In this document: positions 36,246 through 44,886 of the stretch, in pieces
Layout: each line of letters begins with the position of its first letter
How positions within the stretch are numbered: position 1 is the stretch's first letter
Assembly (NCBI RefSeq): GCF_029697505.1
Contig: NZ_JARJEF010000004.1
Location: 292,565 to 356,564, forward strand
Reading direction: 5' to 3'
Source: Pseudophaeobacter profundi
GTDB taxonomy: Bacteria > Pseudomonadota > Alphaproteobacteria > Rhodobacterales > Rhodobacteraceae
DNA: 64,000 nucleotides
Position numbers and translations under genes: made by a program
The notes under the pieces: generated by a model
Database searches by the model: none
Told to the model about the DNA's origin: nothing
Seen by the model: the letters and a program-made list of their open reading frames with translations, nothing else

Positions 36246-37733
36246 TTACCACCAATTTCCCGGCTTTGCCACAAATCCGGTCGATTGCTCCAGCGCGTAG
36301 GCGGTATTGAGCAGATCTCCCTCTTCCCAGGGGCGCCCAATCAGTTGCAGGCCCAGTGGCAGCCCCTGGCTGTCCAGCCCCGCAGGCAGGGCAATCCCGG
36401 GCAGACCGGCAAGATTCACGGTGACGGTAAAGACATCGAGCAGATACATCGCAACCGGGTCGGCATCGGACATTTCGCCCAAACCAAAGGCCGCCGAGGG
36501 GGTCGCAGGGGTCAGAATTGCATCGACACCTGCAGCAAAGACATTCTCAAAGTCCTGCTTGATCAGGCTACGCACCCGGCGCGCCCGGTTGTAATAGGCG
36601 TCGTAAAAGCCAGCCGAAAGCACATAGGTGCCAACCATAATGCGGCGCTTCACCTCATCGCCAAAGCCCTGAGCGCGGGTCTTTTCATACATTTCGGTGA
36701 TACCATCGCCCGCTTCGAGCGTGGCGCGGTTTCCATAGCGCACACCATCATAGCGCGCCAGGTTCGACGAGGCCTCGGCCGGGGCAATCACGTAATAGGC
36801 TGGCAGCGCATATTTGGTATGCGGCAGAGAGATATCGACGATCTCGGCACCTGCCGCCTTGAGCATGTCCCGCCCTTCAGCCCAGAGCTTTTCGATCTCG
36901 GCGGGCATGCCCTCCATGTGATATTCCCGGGGGATACCGATCTTTTTGCCACGGATATCGCCCGTCAGCATCGCCTCGAAGTTTGGCACCGCCAGATCGG
37001 CACTGGTGCTGTCCTTGGGGTCATGACCCGACATCGCCTCTAGCATGATGGCCGCATCACGCACCGATTTGGTCATTGGACCAGCCTGATCCAGCGAAGA
37101 GGCAAAAGCAACGACACCCCAGCGCGAGCAACGGCCATAGGTTGGCTTGATGCCAACAGTGCCGGTAAAGGCCGCAGGCTGGCGGATCGACCCGCCTGTA
37201 TCGGTGCCGGTTGCAGCAAGGCAAAGGTCAGCGGCAACGGCAGCGGCGGAACCACCGGAAGAGCCCCCCGGTGTCAGCTGCGCATCGGATCCTTCGCGCC
37301 GCCAAGGGCTGACCGCATTGCCGTAAGTGGAGGTCTCGTTGGACGAGCCCATGGCAAATTCATCCATGTTCAACTTGCCCAGCATCACCGCGCCATCATC
37401 CGCCAATTGCTGCGAAACGGTGCTTTCATATTCTGGCACAAAACCTTCGAGGATGTTGGACGCCGCCTGGCTGGCCACCCCCTTGGTGCAGAAAAGGTCC
37501 TTGATCCCGACGGGCAGACCGCACATGGCTGGCGCATCGCCCTGTTTCAGCCGTGCGTCTGCAGCGGCGGCGCGTTCCAGCGCGATTTCCGGGGTTTTAT
37601 GCACAAAAGCGTTCAGCGCATCCGCCTTGTCGATGGCAGTGAGGCAGGCCTGGGTGAGCTCAACAGAGGTGGTTTCGCCCTTACGCAGCGCATCGCGGGC
37701 CTCTGCCAGGCCCAATTTGTTCAGATCGCTCAT
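36246..37733 (-). CDS. gatA: Asp-tRNA(Asn)/Glu-tRNA(Gln) amidotransferase subunit A
   Basis: A 495-residue glutaminase subunit of GatCAB, which amidates misacylated Glu-tRNA(Gln) (and Asp-tRNA(Asn)). The amidase-signature Ser-cisSer-Lys triad is visible: [14 protein letters not shown] (Lys), and [16 protein letters not shown] with [16 protein letters not shown] (serines). Full length. It starts four bases after gatC; gatB is not adjacent and must lie elsewhere. Confidence 0.97.
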   Translation of the reverse strand: MSDLNKLGLAEARDALRKGETTSVELTQACLTAIDKADALNAFVHKTPEIALERAAAADARLKQGDAPAMCGLPVGIKDLFCTKGVASQAASNILEGFVPEYESTVSQQLADDGAVMLGKLNMDEFAMGSSNETSTYGNAVSPWRREGSDAQLTPGGSSGGSAAAVAADLCLAATGTDTGGSIRQPAAFTGTVGIKPTYGRCSRWGVVAFASSLDQAGPMTKSVRDAAIMLEAMSGHDPKDSTSADLAVPNFEAMLTGDIRGKKIGIPREYHMEGMPAEIEKLWAEGRDMLKAAGAEIVDISLPHTKYALPAYYVIAPAEASSNLARYDGVRYGNRATLEAGDGITEMYEKTRAQGFGDEVKRRIMVGTYVLSAGFYDAYYNRARRVRSLIKQDFENVFAAGVDAILTPATPSAAFGLGEMSDADPVAMYLLDVFTVTVNLAGLPGIALPAGLDSQGLPLGLQLIGRPWEEGDLLNTAYALEQSTGFVAKPGNWW

Positions 37734-37737
37734 CTGT

Positions 37738-38025
37738 TCACTCCATCACTTTGGGGACGGCAAAAAAGCCTTCGCGGGCATCGGGGGCATTGGACAGGAT
37801 CCTGTCCTGCTGGTTGCCGTCGGTGACCACATCCGCACGCCGTTTCAGACGCTGAGGCGTGACCGAGGTCATTGGCTCGACCCCTTCCACATCGACTTCG
37901 TTCAGCTGTTCGATGAACTCTAGGATCGTGTTGAATTCGGCGGCCAGGGCTGGCAGCGCGTCATCTTCCACCTTGATCCGGGCCAGTTTGGCCACTTTGG
38001 CGGCGGTGTTTTGGTCAATCGACAT
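37738..38025 (-). CDS. gatC: Asp-tRNA(Asn)/Glu-tRNA(Gln) amidotransferase subunit C
   Basis: A 95-residue protein that stabilises GatA on GatB. It begins [20 protein letters not shown] and has the typical [20 protein letters not shown] and a C-terminal [12 protein letters not shown] 38025 follows GAGGG; the open frame continues upstream to 38673 but that extension has no GatC features. First gene of the gatC-gatA-lipoprotein-amidase series. The 295 bases before it, shared with the divergent hydrolase at 38321, show no gene. Confidence 0.96.
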   Translation of the reverse strand: MSIDQNTAAKVAKLARIKVEDDALPALAAEFNTILEFIEQLNEVDVEGVEPMTSVTPQRLKRRADVVTDGNQQDRILSNAPDAREGFFAVPKVME

Positions 38026-38320
38026 GGAAACCCTCATCTCGTGTTCATGGTGGCATTTACCGGGGCGATGCGCGCGCCGCAAGCCTGTGCTCTGCTCTGG
38101 TGGGGTGAATATCGGGGAAAACCGCGTCAAAATCCACTGCGGGACGACCCTGCCCCGCCGCCTGCCGCCAAAAGCAGCAGCAATAATCAGCCCATGCACT
38201 GCCGCGTGTACATGTGTTGCGCCACAATGGGGCGCTTCGGGCCAGAATGGGGTGGCATTCATCTGCACAGCCCCTAGGCTGACGACACACACGCTTGATT
38301 TGAAACCAAGGGAGAGCGAC

Positions 38321-39013
38321 ATGAAAATCATCTGGCTGGGACATGGCAGCTTTCGCATCGAAACAGGCGACAGGGTGTTGCTGGTTGATCCCTGGCTGAC
38401 CGGCAATCCGACGCTGCAAGAGAGCCAGCACGACGAGGCGGTGAACGGTGCGACCCATATCATTCTGACCCATACCCATTTTGACCATGTGGTGGATGTG
38501 CTGCCGCTGGCCAAGGCCCTGAAAATCCCGGTGGTGGGGCAGTATGACCTGATGGGCTTTTGGGGCGAAAGCGAGGGGATTTCCACCATAGGCTTCAACA
38601 AGGGCGGCACGGTGGATCTGGGCGGGCCAAAGTTGGCCATGGTGCCTGCCTCGCACAGCTCGACCTTTACCACCGAAGAGGGGCTACGGGCCGGCGGCTC
38701 TGAGGTGGGCTATGTGATCATGGCCGAGGGCAGGACGATCTATCTGTCCGGCGATACAGCCCTGATGGCAGATATGGACTGGATCGGCGACTACTACAAA
38801 CCCGATATCGGCATCCTGAGCGCGGGGGGCCATTTCACCATGGATATGCAGCAGACCGCCTATGCTGCAAAGCGCTATTTCAAGTTCAAGATGCTGATTC
38901 CCTGCCACTACCGCACCTTTCCCATCCTGGAGCAGAGCGCCGATGTTCTGATCGAGGCCCTGCCCGACGTCGCGGTGATCGAACCGCAGGTAATGCAGGC
39001 AATCGAGGTCTGA
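38321..39013 (+). CDS. UPF0173 metal-dependent hydrolase (beta-lactamase fold)
   Basis: A 230-residue metallo-beta-lactamase-fold hydrolase of the UPF0173/YtkL group. MKIIWLGHGSFRIETGDRVL starts the protein; ILTHTHFDHVVDVLPLAKAL carries the HxHxDH metal motif; YLSGDTALMADM and IPCHYRTFPILEQ supply further ligands. Substrate unknown. GGGAGAG precedes ATG 38321; the frame is open further upstream without homology-like features. Confidence 0.92.
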   Translation: MKIIWLGHGSFRIETGDRVLLVDPWLTGNPTLQESQHDEAVNGATHIILTHTHFDHVVDVLPLAKALKIPVVGQYDLMGFWGESEGISTIGFNKGGTVDLGGPKLAMVPASHSSTFTTEEGLRAGGSEVGYVIMAEGRTIYLSGDTALMADMDWIGDYYKPDIGILSAGGHFTMDMQQTAYAAKRYFKFKMLIPCHYRTFPILEQSADVLIEALPDVAVIEPQVMQAIEV

Positions 39014-39058
39014 AACGCGCAGGAAGCGCTCCCGCCCGTTGTCGGCTCTGCTGCGCAG

Positions 39059-39103
39059 AACCGCGCCCGTTGGGCCGGGCGCCGGGCAACGCCCGGCGCG
39101 GTT
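39059..39103. terminator. GC-rich double hairpin between convergent genes
   Basis: AACCGCGCC (39059-39067) pairs with GGCGCGGTT (39095-39103) and the inner GCGCCGGGC (39079-39087) with GCCCGGCGC (39091-39099); the two stems share a few bases and are alternatives. No T-tract follows on either strand, so it probably separates the convergent transcripts without being a classical terminator. Confidence 0.5.
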
Positions 39104-39106
39104 GCG

Positions 39107-39730
39107 TCACGCCCCCGGCGTTACCTGTGGGGCGATAAAAGCGGCGCGTGCGGCATCGGCTTTGGCACGGCAAATGCAGCCCCTGGCATGATCATTGATC
39201 AAGCCCATTGCCTGCATGAAGGCAAAGGCGGTGGTGGGGCCGACAAATTTCCAGCCCCGTTTCTTCAGGGCCTTGGACAGGGCAACAGAATCCGGGCTGG
39301 TGCTTTGTGTCTGCGGCTCTGGCAGCGTCTTCGGGTCTGGCTCGAAGCTCCAGAAAAACGCCGCCAGCGAGCCCGCTTCGGCCACCAGTTCCTGGGCGCA
39401 GCGGGCATTGTTGATCACGGATTCGATCTTGCCGCGATGGCGAATGATGCCCTCATCCTGCAGCAGCCGTTCGACATCCTCTTCGGTGAAAGAGGCGATC
39501 ACAGTCCAGTCGAAACCGCAAAAGGCGCGGCGGAAATTTTCCCGCTTGGCCAGAATGGTGCGCCAGCTCAGTCCCGACTGAAAGCTCTCGAGGCAGATTT
39601 TCTCAAACAGGCGGATATCATCCCCTACGGGGTAGCCCCATTCGGCATCATGATAGGCGTCAAATTCAGGCGCCGAGGCGCTCCAGGCGCAGCGGGGCTG
39701 GCCGTCTTGCCCGGTGATCACTTTGCTCAT
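39107..39730 (-). CDS. tag: DNA-3-methyladenine glycosylase I
   Basis: A 207-residue base-excision repair glycosylase that removes 3-methyladenine. RCAWSASAPEFDAYHDAEWG has the zinc cysteine and substrate-pocket residues, SFQSGLSWRTILAKRENF and GIIRHRGKIESVINNA are the helix-hairpin region, and the C-terminal NDHARGCICRAK completes the His/Cys zinc site. ATG 39730 is chosen as the first Met that gives the family start. Converges with the UPF0173 gene. Confidence 0.94.
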   Translation of the reverse strand: MSKVITGQDGQPRCAWSASAPEFDAYHDAEWGYPVGDDIRLFEKICLESFQSGLSWRTILAKRENFRRAFCGFDWTVIASFTEEDVERLLQDEGIIRHRGKIESVINNARCAQELVAEAGSLAAFFWSFEPDPKTLPEPQTQSTSPDSVALSKALKKRGWKFVGPTTAFAFMQAMGLINDHARGCICRAKADAARAAFIAPQVTPGA

Positions 39731-39872
39731 TCGCCTATTCCCTTTTCCTTGCCCCCGTTGTTTTGACCAAGGCGCGCCGTTCAAACCGCCCTGACCTCGC
39801 CTCACCTACTGAAATGCCGGGCAAAAATCCAGTCGGCGAAACAGCGGCAGCGCAGGGACACCGGCCCTGCGC

Positions 39873-40337
39873 CTATCGGCGGGCGGCAAAGAAATCGCGC
39901 AGGATCTCTGCGGCTTCCAGCTCGGCGATACCCTCATAGACCTCTGGCGCGTGATGCGCCTGGGGGTGCGAGAACACGCAGGCCCCATGCGCCACGCCGC
40001 CAGACTTGGGGTCTGATGCACCGTAATAGACCCGCCGAATGCGGGCCGCCGCGATGGCAGCCGCACACATGGCACAGGGCTCCAGCGTGACATAGAGATC
40101 ATAGCCCGGCAGCCGCTCTGCGCCGACAGCGGCACAGGCCGCGCGCAGCACAAGAATCTCGGCATGGGCGGTGGGATCCGACAGCGCCCTGGTGCGGTTG
40201 CCATCGCGTGCCACCACCTGCCCCCCCGGCGCGACCAGCACGGCCCCAACCGGCACTTCCCCCCGCGCGGCGGCGGCACGGGCCTCTGCAAGGGCTGTTT
40301 CCATATGCGATGTGAACATGGCGGGTTTTCTTTCCAT
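39873..40337 (-). CDS. tadA: tRNA-specific adenosine deaminase TadA
   Basis: A 154-residue zinc deaminase that makes inosine at the wobble position of tRNA-Arg(ACG). The catalytic HAEILVLR and EPCAMCAAAIAAARI motifs and the C-terminal EAAEILRDFFAARR are intact. AGGAAAGG precedes ATG 40337; ATG 40319 is an alternative start. It diverges from the RluB-type gene 63 bases away, a pairing often seen in alphaproteobacteria. Confidence 0.94.
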   Translation of the reverse strand: MERKPAMFTSHMETALAEARAAAARGEVPVGAVLVAPGGQVVARDGNRTRALSDPTAHAEILVLRAACAAVGAERLPGYDLYVTLEPCAMCAAAIAAARIRRVYYGASDPKSGGVAHGACVFSHPQAHHAPEVYEGIAELEAAEILRDFFAARR

Positions 40338-40400
40338 GGCCTTTCCTGCCCCGGAATGGGAGCTTTCGCAAGCCAGCGGAATGCTCTATGTCCCAAAACC

Positions 40401-41546
40401 ATGAGCAAAGCACCCCGACCCCCCAAGGGCAAGGCCCCACCCAAGGCCCAAGCCTCCGCCAAGTCTGCCAGCAAGGCAGTGCCTGATGCGTCCTCCCCTA
40501 GCGACGGCTCCCCAACCGGGGACCGCATCGCCAAGGTATTGTCGCGGGCGGGTGTTGCCTCGCGCCGCGAGGCCGAGCGCATGATTGCCGAGGGTCGGGT
40601 CAAGGTCAACGGCAGCCAGATCGACAGCCCGGCGCTGAATGTCAGCAGCGCTGACCGCATTCTGGTGGATGGCAAACCCCTGCCCGAGGCCGAAGCACCC
40701 CGCCTGTGGCTGTACAACAAGCCCGCCGGGCTGGTGACCAGTAACAGCGATGAAAAGGGGCGGCGCACCATTTTTGACGAACTGCCCGAAGACCTGCCGC
40801 GGGTGATGACGGTTGGGCGCCTGGATCTCAACTCCGAAGGGCTGTTGCTGCTGACCAATGATGGTGGCATCAAACGCCGCCTTGAACTGCCCTCGACAGG
40901 CTGGTTGCGGCGCTACCGGGTGCGGATCAATGGCCGCCCCAAGGACGAAGATTTTGAACCCCTGCGCAAGGGGTTGGTGATTGACGGCGAACGCTTTCAG
41001 CCCATGACGGTTGCGCTGGATCGCCAGCAAGGCGCCAATGCCTGGCTGACCATCGGCATACGCGAAGGCAAGAACCGCGAGATCCGCCGCGCGCTGGAAG
41101 ATATCGGCTTTAACGTCAACCGATTGCTGCGGCTATCCTATGGCCCGTTTCAGCTGGGCACCCTGAAGCTGGGCGAGGTGGAAGAGCTGCGCCCGCGTGT
41201 GGTGCGCGATCAGTTGGGGCTGGAACCCGAAGAGGTGGAAGAGACCCCGGCCCGTCGGCCCACCCGCGGCAAGCCCTTTGGCAAAGCGGCCGGAAAACCA
41301 GCAGGAAAACCGGGAAGGCCCGGCGCCCCTGCTGGGCGCTCGGCGGGGGCGCCAACCGGACGCCCCGGCGGCCCTGGCAAACAATCCGATAGCCAGCGCG
41401 GCGTCGGCAAACCTGGCGCAAGAACAGGTGGAAAACCTGTCGGTAAATTTGGCGGAAAACCCAGCGGGAGCGGAGCATCAGGCAAACCTGCAGGCCGGAC
41501 ATCAGGGCCAAAAAATCGCCCCGGTGGCAAGAATCCCCGCCGCTGA
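40401..41546 (+). CDS. RluB-family 23S rRNA pseudouridine synthase with Gly/Lys/Pro tail
   Basis: A 381-residue enzyme. After a basic Ala/Lys leader (1-45), an S4 RNA-binding domain (RIAKVLSRAGVASRREAER and on) and the RsuA/RluB catalytic domain follow; VGRLDLNSEGLLLLTNDG holds the catalytic Asp. Residues about 285-381 are a low-complexity GKP-, GRP- and GKPxG-rich basic tail, probably disordered and RNA-binding. Expected target is U2605-type positions of 23S rRNA. The ribosome-binding site is weak. Divergent from tadA. Confidence 0.92.
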   Translation: MSKAPRPPKGKAPPKAQASAKSASKAVPDASSPSDGSPTGDRIAKVLSRAGVASRREAERMIAEGRVKVNGSQIDSPALNVSSADRILVDGKPLPEAEAPRLWLYNKPAGLVTSNSDEKGRRTIFDELPEDLPRVMTVGRLDLNSEGLLLLTNDGGIKRRLELPSTGWLRRYRVRINGRPKDEDFEPLRKGLVIDGERFQPMTVALDRQQGANAWLTIGIREGKNREIRRALEDIGFNVNRLLRLSYGPFQLGTLKLGEVEELRPRVVRDQLGLEPEEVEETPARRPTRGKPFGKAAGKPAGKPGRPGAPAGRSAGAPTGRPGGPGKQSDSQRGVGKPGARTGGKPVGKFGGKPSGSGASGKPAGRTSGPKNRPGGKNPRR

Positions 41547-41640
41547 GGCACTTCGGGAAGACTTCCCCCTAGCAAGTACCTCTCGCATCCCCTAGTTTCT
41601 TGGTAACAAGAGACAACAGCGCTTTGCGAGGGGAACACGC

Positions 41641-41715
41641 GTGCAGAAAATTGCCTTTGCCGCTTTGCTATTCCTGATGATCGGCCTGAGCACTGGCTGG
41701 ATCGTGGGGGGCTGA
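41641..41715 (+). CDS. Putative 24-residue membrane micropeptide heading the TelA operon
   Basis: GTG 41641 is preceded by GAGGGG at proper spacing and opens a 24-codon frame (starts MQKIAF, contains LLFLMIGLSTGW, ends IVGG) that is almost entirely one transmembrane helix. Its stop is three bases from the xpaC ATG at 41719, and the xpaC ribosome-binding site GGGGGG lies inside its last codons, so the two are likely translationally coupled. Existence is inferred from these signals; no family recognised. Confidence 0.55.
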   Translation: MQKIAFAALLFLMIGLSTGWIVGG

Positions 41716-41718
41716 CGC

Positions 41719-42654
41719 ATGGCACAACAGTTTGGCGGTAAATTCAGCCCCAAGGGCTCCTCCCGCTCTGGCCGGGACAGCGCAGAGCAAGGCGCCGCCT
41801 CTGACAATGCGCCCCTGGCGCGTCCCCATGCCAGCACCCGCAATGCCACCACCGATCCGGTGGGGCTGCGCGCGAACCTGATGTTCATCCCAGCGGGGCT
41901 GATGCTGCTGCTTTCTCTCAATGACGGCGCAACCGGGCTGGCCCTCGGGCTGGTGGCGGCGGCACTCTGGACGGGCGGGGCCTATATGCTACGCGAAGGC
42001 CTGCGCGCCACAGCTGCCTTTCAGGCCCGGCGCGTGGCCCGCCGCCCCGCCCTGCCCCGCAAGATCCTGGCCGCCCTTCTGGTTGGCACCGGCGCAGCGC
42101 TTGCCGCCTGGAAGGCCGAACCGGGTCTGCTGATTGCCACCATCTATGGCCTAGCGACCTGCGGGTTGCATCTGGCTGCCTTTGGTCTGGATCCTTTGCA
42201 GAACAAGGGCACCGAAGGCATTGATGACTTTCAGCAAAACCGGGTAGCCCGCGCCGTCGAGGAAGCTGAATTCAACCTGGATGCCATGACCGATGCCGCG
42301 CTGCGGGCCCGCGACCGCGAGGTCGAAGAGAGGGTCGAACAGTTTCAGGCCGTCGCGCGCGAGCTGTTTCGCACGGTCGAAGAAGACCCGCGCGATCTGA
42401 CCGCCGCCCGCAAGTACCTGACGGTCTATTTGCAGGGCGCGCGCGACGCCACAGTGAAATTTGCCGACATATACACCCGCAGCGGCGATGCGACGGCCCG
42501 CAGCGATTACCTGGCCCTGCTGCACGACCTGGAACAGAATTTTACTGCCCGCACCCGCAAGATGCTGCTGGAAGACCGCAGCGATCTGACCGTTGAAATT
42601 GATGTGCTGCGCGACCGGCTACAGCGTGAAGGCGTCCATCTGGACCGTAGCTAA
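41719..42654 (+). CDS. XpaC-like protein (5-bromo-4-chloroindolyl phosphate hydrolysis family)
   Basis: A 311-residue protein with a charged N-terminus (1-48), three or four hydrophobic segments (about 50-155) and a long helical cytoplasmic region (TEGIDDFQQNRVARAVEEAE, then DLTAARKYLTVYLQGARDAT). The C-terminal part matches the XpaC family. XpaC was named for a Bacillus phenotype, but its regular partner is TelA, and the pair is associated with tellurite and membrane-stress resistance. Next gene telA starts 23 bases downstream. Biochemical role unknown. Confidence 0.82.
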   Translation: MAQQFGGKFSPKGSSRSGRDSAEQGAASDNAPLARPHASTRNATTDPVGLRANLMFIPAGLMLLLSLNDGATGLALGLVAAALWTGGAYMLREGLRATAAFQARRVARRPALPRKILAALLVGTGAALAAWKAEPGLLIATIYGLATCGLHLAAFGLDPLQNKGTEGIDDFQQNRVARAVEEAEFNLDAMTDAALRARDREVEERVEQFQAVARELFRTVEEDPRDLTAARKYLTVYLQGARDATVKFADIYTRSGDATARSDYLALLHDLEQNFTARTRKMLLEDRSDLTVEIDVLRDRLQREGVHLDRS

Positions 42655-42677
42655 CCTCTTTGCAAGGAACCCTCTTG

Positions 42678-43868
42678 ATGTCTGAAATAGTTCAAAAAAA
42701 AGCCGCCGAAGCCGAGGCCCAGGTCATGGCTGTTGCCGCCACAACCCTGCCCGAACCCGTCGAGGCAGTGGCGCCGCTGCAAGAGGCCACGCCAGAGGTA
42801 AGCGCTGAAATCCAGACCCGGATCGGTGAAATCGACATGGGCGACAGCAATTCGATCATCCGCTTCGGCTCTGGCGCTCAGGCGGAATTGCAGACAATCA
42901 GTCAGGCTATGCTGGCGGATGTGCGCAACAAGGATGTCGGCCCGGCAGGCGACTCGCTGCGCAATATCGTCACTACCATCCGCGGCTTTTCGGTCTCGGA
43001 ACTGGACGTGCGCCGCAAACCCAGCTTCTGGGAGCGCCTTTTGGGCCGCGCCGCGCCCTTTGCCAAATTCACCGCCCGGTTTGAAAGCATTCAAGGCCAG
43101 ATCGACAAGATCACCGATGATCTGTTGGGCCATGAGCACACCCTGCTGAAAGACATCAAATCGCTGGATATGCTTTATGAGAAAACGCTGAACTTCTATG
43201 ACGAACTGGCGCTATACATTGCTGCCGGCGAGGCCAAGCTGGCCGATCTGGATGCCACGGATATCCCAGCGTTGGAGGCAGCCGTTGCCGCCGCACCAGA
43301 GGCCGATCAGGTGATGCGCGCACAAGAGCTGCGCGATCTGCGTGCTGCCCGTGACGATCTGGAACGCCGGGTGCATGATCTCAAGCTGACCCGCCAGGTT
43401 ACCATGCAGTCGCTGCCCTCGATCCGGCTGGTGCAGGAAAACGACAAAAGCCTGGTCACCAAGATCAACTCGACCCTCGTCAATACGGTGCCGCTGTGGG
43501 AAACCCAGCTTGCCCAGGCGGTTACCATCCAGCGCTCTGCCGAGGCCGCCCAGGCGGTCAGCTCGGCCAATGATCTTACCAATGAGCTGCTGACCTCCAA
43601 TGCGGCCAACCTGCGCCAAAGCAACAAGATGATCCGAGAAGAGATGGAGCGCGGCGTCTTTGACATCGAAGCCGTGAAACAGGCCAATGCGGATCTGGTG
43701 GGCACCATCCAGGAAAGCCTGCAAATCGCCGATGAAGGCAAGGCCCGCCGTGCTGCCGCCGAAGCAGAGCTGAAAAAGATGGAAGCCGAGCTGCGCGACA
43801 CATTGGCGGCTGCCAAGGCGCGCAAGGATGGGGTCGGCGATACCGCCGCCACCTCGGTACCTGGTTAA
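42678..43868 (+). CDS. telA: Toxic anion resistance protein TelA/KlaA
   Basis: A 396-residue all-helical cytoplasmic protein of the TelA/KlaA family. After an acidic variable leader (1-45), diagnostic segments are RKPSFWERLLGRAAPFAKF, LDMLYEKTLNFYDELALYI and TSNAANLRQSNKMIREEMER; the last 70 residues are charged coiled coil. Named for tellurite resistance on IncP plasmids; chromosomal members are linked to resistance to membrane-active agents. AAGGAA precedes ATG 42678. Its stop TAA directly abuts the next gene's ATG. Confidence 0.92.
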   Translation: MSEIVQKKAAEAEAQVMAVAATTLPEPVEAVAPLQEATPEVSAEIQTRIGEIDMGDSNSIIRFGSGAQAELQTISQAMLADVRNKDVGPAGDSLRNIVTTIRGFSVSELDVRRKPSFWERLLGRAAPFAKFTARFESIQGQIDKITDDLLGHEHTLLKDIKSLDMLYEKTLNFYDELALYIAAGEAKLADLDATDIPALEAAVAAAPEADQVMRAQELRDLRAARDDLERRVHDLKLTRQVTMQSLPSIRLVQENDKSLVTKINSTLVNTVPLWETQLAQAVTIQRSAEAAQAVSSANDLTNELLTSNAANLRQSNKMIREEMERGVFDIEAVKQANADLVGTIQESLQIADEGKARRAAAEAELKKMEAELRDTLAAAKARKDGVGDTAATSVPG

Positions 43869-44831
43869 ATGCGGCGGGCGTCCATGGCCCTGTGGCGCAG
43901 CCTCGCCCCCCCGGCAGCGGCAGGCATTGGCCTTGCCGCCCTCGCGGTGCTGACCGCCTGTCTGCCCGTCAATGATACCACATCCTTGGTACCGCAGCCG
44001 CGTCCAGATGTGCTGCCTGCAGCCTATCGCCCCCCCTCGGCCGAGAGCGCCCAGCTGCGCAACTATTACCGGGTGCTGCAACAGGATCTACTAACCCGCG
44101 GATTGCTGCGCACGGACGGCGGCGGGCCGGAAACCCCCTTTGATGCCGATGATCTGGCAGAGCACTTTGAGGCCATTGCCTTTTACAGTGAATATGGTGG
44201 GCGCGGCGGCGGTTTGACCGGTGGGCTAAGCCGCTGGTCCGGCCCGGTGAAACTGGTTGCCGAATTTGGCCCCTCGGTGCCCGAAAGCCAACGCAATCGT
44301 GATCGCAAGGTGCTGCGCGCCTATGGCGAACGGCTGGCGCGGGTCACCGGCCATAGCATCACAACCGCGCCGAGACGGGGCAATTTCCACGTGATCTTTG
44401 CCAGTGCCGATGACCGCGCCTTTGTGGCTGAAACGGTCCGCTCCCTGCTGCCCAACCTCAGCGACAACGACCTGCAACTCTTTATCAATCCACCGCGCAC
44501 GCATTATTGTTTTGTGCTGGCAGGCGGCCCACAGAATGCACCGTTCGACTATCTGCGCGGCGTTGCGCTGATCCGCGCCGAACACCCCGATCTGGTGCGC
44601 GACAGCTGCATCCACGAAGAGGTCGCGCAGGGCCTTGGCCTGCTGAACGACAGCCCGCGCGCCCGCCCCTCTATCTTTAATGACGATGATGAATTTGCCT
44701 TCTTGACCCGTCATGACGAGCTGCTGTTGGAAATGCTCTATGATCCGCGCCTGCGCACAGGCATGAGCGTCGAAGAAGCCCGCCCAATCATACGCATCCT
44801 TGCCCGCGACGTAATGGGGCAGCCTCTCTAG
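43869..44831 (+). CDS. DUF2927 lipoprotein
   Basis: A 320-residue protein: signal with lipobox LTAC (Cys31), a linker, then the DUF2927 domain (about 95-310). Conserved features are FYSEYGGRGG, LSRWSGPVKL, NFHVIFASADDRAFV and SCIHEEVAQGLGLLND. The HEEVAQ segment resembles a zincin HExxH helix with the second His replaced, so a degenerate protease-like fold is possible (inference). Starts immediately after the telA stop, which binds it to the operon, and places one partner in the envelope. ATG 43884 is an alternative start. Confidence 0.82.
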   Translation: MRRASMALWRSLAPPAAAGIGLAALAVLTACLPVNDTTSLVPQPRPDVLPAAYRPPSAESAQLRNYYRVLQQDLLTRGLLRTDGGGPETPFDADDLAEHFEAIAFYSEYGGRGGGLTGGLSRWSGPVKLVAEFGPSVPESQRNRDRKVLRAYGERLARVTGHSITTAPRRGNFHVIFASADDRAFVAETVRSLLPNLSDNDLQLFINPPRTHYCFVLAGGPQNAPFDYLRGVALIRAEHPDLVRDSCIHEEVAQGLGLLNDSPRARPSIFNDDDEFAFLTRHDELLLEMLYDPRLRTGMSVEEARPIIRILARDVMGQPL

Positions 44832-44886
44832 CTGCAACTGCCCCGTTTGCCTGCCTTACATACGACTATAGAAAAGGACCTGAACC

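Noticed and set aside
37859-38320. Long plus-strand extension upstream of the UPF0173 hydrolase
   Set aside because: It is antisense to gatC; the conserved N-terminus and ribosome-binding site place the start at 38321.
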